In this document: one piece after another, positions 7,155 through 10,923 of the stretch
Layout: every line of letters starts with the position of its first letter
How positions within the stretch are numbered: the stretch's first letter is position 1
Origin: Reyranella sp.
GTDB taxonomy: Bacteria; Pseudomonadota; Alphaproteobacteria; Reyranellales; Reyranellaceae
Assembly: GCA_030681635.1 (NCBI GenBank)
Contig: JAUXRT010000495.1
Location: 1 to 10,923, forward strand
DNA length: 10,923 nucleotides
Reading direction: 5' to 3'
The notes under the pieces: generated by a model
Databases searched by the model: none
What the model was told of the DNA's origin: nothing
What the model saw: only the letters and a program-made list of their open reading frames with translations
Position numbers and translations under genes: made by a program

Positions 7155-8411
7155 ATGATTTCCGGGAGTACACGGCGGACCATTGCGGTCGGCGCCATCG
7201 GCAACGTGCTGGAGTGGTACGACTTCGCGGTCTACGGCTACTTCGCAGCGGCGATCGGCCGGACCTTCTTCCCCAGCGAGGACCCCGTTGCCCAGGTGCT
7301 GGCGGCCTTCGGCATCTTCGCCGTGGGCTTCCTCATGCGCCCCGTGGGCGGCGCGCTGATCGGCCATATCGGCGACAAGTTCGGCCGCCGTGCCGCGCTC
7401 ACCTTCTCGGTGGCGGCGATGGCGATCCCGACGTTCCTGGTCGGCATCCTGCCGGGCTACGAGGTGCTGGGTATGGCCGCGCCGATCATCCTCACCCTCC
7501 TGCGCATGATCCAGGGCCTGTCGGTGGGCGGTGAATACACGACCTCGATCGTCTTCATGGTCGAGCGCGCGCCGCCGGGCCGGCGCGGCCTGATCGGCGC
7601 CATGGCCGGCTGCGGCGCGGTCGGCGGCATCCTGCTGGGCTCCGCGACCGGTGCGCTGCTGGCCTCGACCATGTCGGCCGAGGCCGTGGAGGCCTGGGGC
7701 TGGCGCGTCCCGTTCGTGCTCGGTCTGCTGGTCGGCCTGGCGGGTTTCATTCTCCGGCGCCATGTCCAGGAAGCGCCCAAGGCCCAAAAGGCGGCGCGCT
7801 CGCCGCTGCTCGAGACGATGCGCAACCACGGCCCGCTGCTGGGGCGCCTGGCGGCGCTGTCCGTCTTCAACTCGGTCGGCTTCTACCTGATGTTCGTCTA
7901 CATCGTGAGCTGGCTCGAACTGGTCGACGGCATCGCGCCGGCGCACGCGCTCGGCATCAACACCATCAGCATGGCGGCGCTGCTGCCGCTCATGATCCTG
8001 ATGGGCTGGGTGACGGATCGCTTTGGGCGGAAGCCGGTGATGCTGGGCGCCGTCGTGTTCGGCTTCGCAGGAGCCTGGCCGTTCTTCTGGCTGATGCACA
8101 GCGCCGATCCTGCGCTCGTGCTCCTGGGACAGATGGGGTTCGTCGTGGCCGTCGGCACCTTCGTCGGCACGCAGCCGACCCTCATGGTCGAGGCAGCCCC
8201 GGCGGCCGTGCGCTGCACGGCGATTGCGCTGGGCTACAACGTCACCCTGGGGATCGTGGGCGGACTCAGTCCCCTGGTGGCGACCTGGCTGGTCGAGCGC
8301 ACAGGCAACGACTACAGCCCCGCCTTCATGATCATGGCAGCCGCCGCGATCACCTTCGTGGCCTTGCTGCGCTTCCGGGAGACCTACAAGGACCCGCTCG
8401 AATCGGCCTAG
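7155..8411 (+). CDS. MFS transporter, metabolite:H+ symporter (MHS) family
   Basis: This is a 418-residue inner-membrane protein with about 12 membrane helices. GNVLEWYDFAVYGYF (16-30) is the hallmark of the MHS branch (KgtP, ProP, ShiA, citrate carriers). GHIGDKFGRR (70-79) and GWVTDRFGRKPVM (284-296) are the two repeats of the MFS loop 2-3/8-9 motif, and RMIQGLSVGGEY (117-128) is the conserved helix-4 motif. MHS carriers import organic acids, betaines or related solutes with protons; the substrate cannot be read here. I chose ATG 7155 because GGGGGAG is 5 nt upstream; GTG 7149 overlaps that site. The gene follows fdsD by 49 nt and may be part of the fds transcript, with the intervening hairpin as a control point. 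It ends 22 nt from the convergent dehydrogenase gene, and no terminator is visible between them. Confidence 0.88.
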   Translation: MISGSTRRTIAVGAIGNVLEWYDFAVYGYFAAAIGRTFFPSEDPVAQVLAAFGIFAVGFLMRPVGGALIGHIGDKFGRRAALTFSVAAMAIPTFLVGILPGYEVLGMAAPIILTLLRMIQGLSVGGEYTTSIVFMVERAPPGRRGLIGAMAGCGAVGGILLGSATGALLASTMSAEAVEAWGWRVPFVLGLLVGLAGFILRRHVQEAPKAQKAARSPLLETMRNHGPLLGRLAALSVFNSVGFYLMFVYIVSWLELVDGIAPAHALGINTISMAALLPLMILMGWVTDRFGRKPVMLGAVVFGFAGAWPFFWLMHSADPALVLLGQMGFVVAVGTFVGTQPTLMVEAAPAAVRCTAIALGYNVTLGIVGGLSPLVATWLVERTGNDYSPAFMIMAAAAITFVALLRFRETYKDPLESA

Positions 8412-8433
8412 AGACGACTTCGCGATCCGGACA

Positions 8434-9393
8434 TCAGAGCAGTTCGGGGACGACCCAGAGTGCGGGTTCGCCGCGGGCAACTCTTTGGACATTGTCGAAG
8501 CCGTTGCGCAGGCGGGTGATGTTGCTTTCCCAGGTCGGGCCGGCCAGGTGGGCCGTCAGCACGACGTTGTCGAGCTTGAGCAGGGGGTTGTCGGGCGGCG
8601 TCGGTTCCTCGTCGAAGACGTCGAGGCCGGCGCCGAACAGATTGCCCTTCGACAGCGCCTCGGTCATCGCCTTCTCGTCGATCACCGGGCCGCGTGAGGT
8701 GTTCACGATGACGGCGCTCTTCTTCATCATGGCGAGTTCCTGCGGGCCGATCAGGTGATGCGTGCTGTCGTTCAGCGGCACGTGCAGGGAGACGATGTCG
8801 GAGGTCCGCAGGATCTCGGGCAGCAGGCGGAAGCGGACGCCCAGCGCGTCCTCCTGCTCCTCCTTGAGGCGGGAGATGTCGTAGTAGTGCACCTTCATGC
8901 CGAAGGCGAGGGCGAGCCGCGCCACCTTCTTGCCGATCGTGCCGAGGCCGATGATGCCCATCACGCGGTCGCGCACCTCATGGACCTGCGGCGGCGAGTT
9001 GCCGTGCCAGCGGCCGGCCGTGACGTTGGTGTGCTGGATGATGATCCGGCGCGAGACGGCCAGCGCCAGCAGCATCGCGTGCTCCGACACCGCGGTCGAA
9101 TTGGCGCCACCATTGGCGCACAGCGGCACCTTGCTCTTGCGCGCGGCTTCGTGGTCGGCCTTGTCGTAGCCGGCGCTCAGCATCTGGATGAGCTTGAGGT
9201 GCGGCGCGTCCTTGAAGAGCTGCGGGTTCACGTACTGCTGTATGAAGCCCACGAAGTAATGGGTACCCGGCAGCGCCGCCTTCTGCTCCGGCGAGTTGTG
9301 CAGCGCCTTCACGATCTCGAAGCCCTTCGGCGCGAGATCGTCGACCATCGACAGCGTGTCCTTGGGGCCGACCACCAGAATCCGTTCAACCAT
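8434..9393 (-). CDS. D-2-hydroxyacid dehydrogenase, NAD-binding
   Basis: This 319-residue oxidoreductase belongs to the D-isomer-specific 2-hydroxyacid dehydrogenase family and should interconvert a 2-oxoacid and a D-2-hydroxyacid. The Rossmann motif GIIGLGTIGKKVAR (146-159) is followed by Asp172 (YYDIS), which indicates NAD rather than NADP. The catalytic triad is complete: Arg234 (NTSRGPVIDE), Glu263 (DVFDEEP) and His282 (TAHLAG). The substrate-side loop LSAGYDKAD (72-80) and GANSTAVSEHAMLL (96-109) are also typical. The last catalytic motif reads AHLAG instead of the more common PHxxG/S, so glyoxylate, hydroxypyruvate or phosphoglycerate specificity should not be assumed. Start ATG 9393 is preceded by GGAGG 7 nt upstream and overlaps the stop of the previous gene as TGATG; an in-frame GTG at 9396 is too close to that site. 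It is the last gene of a three-gene minus-strand operon. Confidence 0.92.
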   Translation of the reverse strand: MVERILVVGPKDTLSMVDDLAPKGFEIVKALHNSPEQKAALPGTHYFVGFIQQYVNPQLFKDAPHLKLIQMLSAGYDKADHEAARKSKVPLCANGGANSTAVSEHAMLLALAVSRRIIIQHTNVTAGRWHGNSPPQVHEVRDRVMGIIGLGTIGKKVARLALAFGMKVHYYDISRLKEEQEDALGVRFRLLPEILRTSDIVSLHVPLNDSTHHLIGPQELAMMKKSAVIVNTSRGPVIDEKAMTEALSKGNLFGAGLDVFDEEPTPPDNPLLKLDNVVLTAHLAGPTWESNITRLRNGFDNVQRVARGEPALWVVPELL

Positions 9394-10436
9394 CACAATC
9401 CCTCCGCAGCAACACGATGACCCTTCAGCAACCCGGGCAGGCGCCCGGGTTCAGTGCGGCCCCAGCCGCACTCGGCTGACAGGCCGAAATCGTCCGTGAA
9501 CCGCCGCGCCACGGCAATGCGGGCCTTGTCGCCGGCATCGTCGTCATGGTGCAGCAATCCGAGATAGAGTTTGGTTCCCGCCGGCCTCTTCCAGCTCTTG
9601 AGCGGCGCGTAGTAGGCCTCGTCGGTGCGGTCCTTGGGAACAGGAATATGCAGGAAGTCGATGCACCGCGTCGTGGCCGCCGCAATGCCATCCATCATCT
9701 CGACCAGGATCGCGGAGTCCCTGGGCTGCACCAGATGCTCGTCGCGCGGTGAGCCGTAGCAAAGGTGGTAGCCCATCTCGACGCCTCCGGGCACAGCGTC
9801 GCCCAGTCGGCCCAGCATCTCGAAGATCTGCTTCTTGTAGTGTGCCGGCCGGTCCTTGAAATAGTTCTCGAAGGCCAGCACTTCCTGGCAGACGTCCCAC
9901 TGGATCGAGAGATCGGCGGCGGGGATGCCGGCCACGATATTGGCCAGCGCGGCCTTCAGCGCGCGCTCGTAGACATCGAAATAGGTCTCGCGCGCCGGGC
10001 CGCTGACATAGAGATAGCCGCTGGCCTGCGGCGTCGGCAGGCAGACCTGGAAGCGCGTGTGCCGGGCGATGGCGCCGGCCGTCCGCAGCCGCTTGAAGAT
10101 TTCCCAGGAAGCCAGCGCCGCCTTGTCGTAGCCGGTCTCGAACACGACGGTGGCCGGATCGACACCAGGTTTGAAGCGTACCTGTTCGACTTCGCGCACG
10201 ACCTTGCCGTCCCATTGGATGAATTTGTAGGGCGGCACCGTGGGGTCGATCTCCATCGCCGGATGGTCGAGCAGCATCTGGCGCTGGAAATAGACCCAGC
10301 GCGAGCGCTCGCCGGTCTCGCCGTCGGGCATGCGCCTGAGGAAGGGCCCAAGTTCGCCTGCCAGCGTACGGAACACCTGCTCGCTGTTGTCGAGCGGGAT
10401 GCTGCCGATCAGGTGCAGGCGGCCGGCAGGCTCCAT
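9393..10436 (-). CDS. MetE C-terminal-barrel (UROD/MetE-like) protein, function unknown
   Basis: This 347-residue soluble protein resembles the C-terminal barrel of cobalamin-independent methionine synthase but is far shorter than full MetE (about 750 residues). LIGSIPLDNSEQVF (9-22) matches the MetE IGSFP start. PDGETGERSRWV, QVCLPTPQA and IQWDVCQEV (178-186) follow in barrel order. GYHLCYG (222-228) corresponds to the MetE HMCYC zinc motif, giving His224 and Cys226. AECGWGRTEP (321-330) corresponds to the NPDCGLKTR zinc cysteine, giving Cys323. The fourth MetE zinc ligand, a Glu, aligns with His263 (DFLHIPVPKD). I infer a metal-dependent methyl-transfer or related enzyme; there is no evidence that it makes methionine. 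ATG 10436 has AAAAGG 7 nt upstream and overlaps the previous stop as TGATG. Both gene junctions are overlaps, so it likely works with the beta-propeller protein and the D-2-hydroxyacid dehydrogenase. Confidence 0.7.
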   Translation of the reverse strand: MEPAGRLHLIGSIPLDNSEQVFRTLAGELGPFLRRMPDGETGERSRWVYFQRQMLLDHPAMEIDPTVPPYKFIQWDGKVVREVEQVRFKPGVDPATVVFETGYDKAALASWEIFKRLRTAGAIARHTRFQVCLPTPQASGYLYVSGPARETYFDVYERALKAALANIVAGIPAADLSIQWDVCQEVLAFENYFKDRPAHYKKQIFEMLGRLGDAVPGGVEMGYHLCYGSPRDEHLVQPRDSAILVEMMDGIAAATTRCIDFLHIPVPKDRTDEAYYAPLKSWKRPAGTKLYLGLLHHDDDAGDKARIAVARRFTDDFGLSAECGWGRTEPGRLPGLLKGHRVAAEGL

Positions 10437-10923
10437 CACGTGACCTTTTCAAGCTTCTGCAGCGAACGCAGGTACTTCGGCATCGGCACGCCGGGATGGG
10501 TGCTCGGCCAGTTGGTGTAGCTCACCTCACCGACATAGATGTCGCCCTTCGAATCGACCGCGAGCCCGTGCGGCGACAGGAAGCGGCCGATCTCTTGGCC
10601 CGGGCCGTGCTCGCCGCCCAGCCGCGCGAGCGTCTTGCCGTGCTTGTCGACGATGGCCAGCCGCGGCCCCAAATTCCTGTGGTGGGTATTGACCGGCATC
10701 CCCGGTCCCAGCTCGCCGATGATGAACCGTGGATTCTTGCCGCCGCAGCAGTAAAGCGCGCAAGGCCGGTGCATGTTGTTCCACTGCGCCTCGTACTTAC
10801 CGTTGCCGTCGAACACCTGCACGCGGTGGTTCTCGCGATCGGCGACATAGACCCAGCCGTCGTCGTCGGTGACGACGTTGTGCACGATGTTGTACTCGCC
10901 GGGATCGGTGCCGGTGGTGCCCC
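10436..10923 (-). CDS. NHL-repeat beta-propeller protein (5' end missing)
   Basis: The C-terminal 161 residues are present; the frame stays open to the right edge, so the true start lies outside the window. GWVYVADRENHRVQVFDGNGKYEAQW is a clear NHL repeat, and LSPHGLAVDSKGDIYVGEVSYTNW is a second. Between them a blade contains RPCALYCCGGKNPRFIIGELG and LAIVDKHGKTLARLG. Six-bladed NHL propellers of this type are found in peptidyl-alpha-hydroxyglycine amidating-lyase-like proteins and in many uncharacterised bacterial proteins. Whether this one has a signal peptide cannot be judged without the N terminus. The tail MPKYLRSLQKLEKV follows the last blade. The stop overlaps the start of the MetE-like gene (TGATG), making this the first visible gene of that operon. 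The family is secure; the function is unknown. Confidence 0.8.
   Translation of the reverse strand, partial: GTTGTDPGEYNIVHNVVTDDDGWVYVADRENHRVQVFDGNGKYEAQWNNMHRPCALYCCGGKNPRFIIGELGPGMPVNTHHRNLGPRLAIVDKHGKTLARLGGEHGPGQEIGRFLSPHGLAVDSKGDIYVGEVSYTNWPSTHPGVPMPKYLRSLQKLEKVT

Noticed and set aside
8412..8433. Bidirectional terminator between the convergent transporter and dehydrogenase genes
   Set aside because: The 22-bp gap has no inverted repeat or T/A tract that would support a terminator.
5277..8492. A 1071-codon open frame on the minus strand opposite fdsA, fdsD and the transporter
   Set aside because: The translation is low-complexity, rich in Arg, His, Asp and Ala, with no family motifs. 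It lies antisense to three well-supported genes and is the expected mirror of their high-GC codon use.

Overview
The window is compact, GC-rich DNA with few gaps, frequent GTG starts and overlapping genes. It looks like an alphaproteobacterial chromosome (Rhodospirillales/Hyphomicrobiales type); this placement is inferred from composition and protein character, not from a marker gene. I see no tRNA, rRNA, CRISPR array, insertion sequence or phage gene.

Left end (1-1109, minus strand): the 5' part of a TRAP-transporter small permease (DctQ type) runs off the left edge. It is preceded by a MarC-family membrane protein with a probable TTG start. A 192-bp spacer separates them.

Centre (1183-8411, plus strand): an Asp/Glu/hydantoin racemase-fold protein comes first and lacks both family cysteines. 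Next is a formate dehydrogenase operon, fdsG-fdsB-fdsA-fdsD, encoding a soluble NAD-dependent molybdenum enzyme. FdsA oxidises formate at a bis-MGD centre with a cysteine ligand (not selenocysteine). Electrons pass through a chain of Fe-S clusters in FdsA and then via FdsB/FdsG to FMN and NAD+. FdsD is a small accessory subunit. The sulfurtransferase gene fdsC, often found between fdsA and fdsD, is absent here. A nested inverted repeat over a TATGAT box precedes fdsG. An MHS-type major facilitator gene follows fdsD, and its Shine-Dalgarno sequence lies in a predicted hairpin.

Right end (8434-10923, minus strand, convergent with the transporter): three genes are joined by TGATG stop/start overlaps. 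In transcription order they are an NHL-repeat beta-propeller protein (its 5' end is outside the window), a MetE C-terminal-barrel homologue of unknown function, and a D-2-hydroxyacid dehydrogenase. The tight coupling suggests one uncharacterised pathway, possibly involving C1 or methyl transfer.

The best candidates for new biology are this three-gene cluster, the cysteine-less racemase-fold protein, and the two RNA/DNA structures flanking the fds operon.
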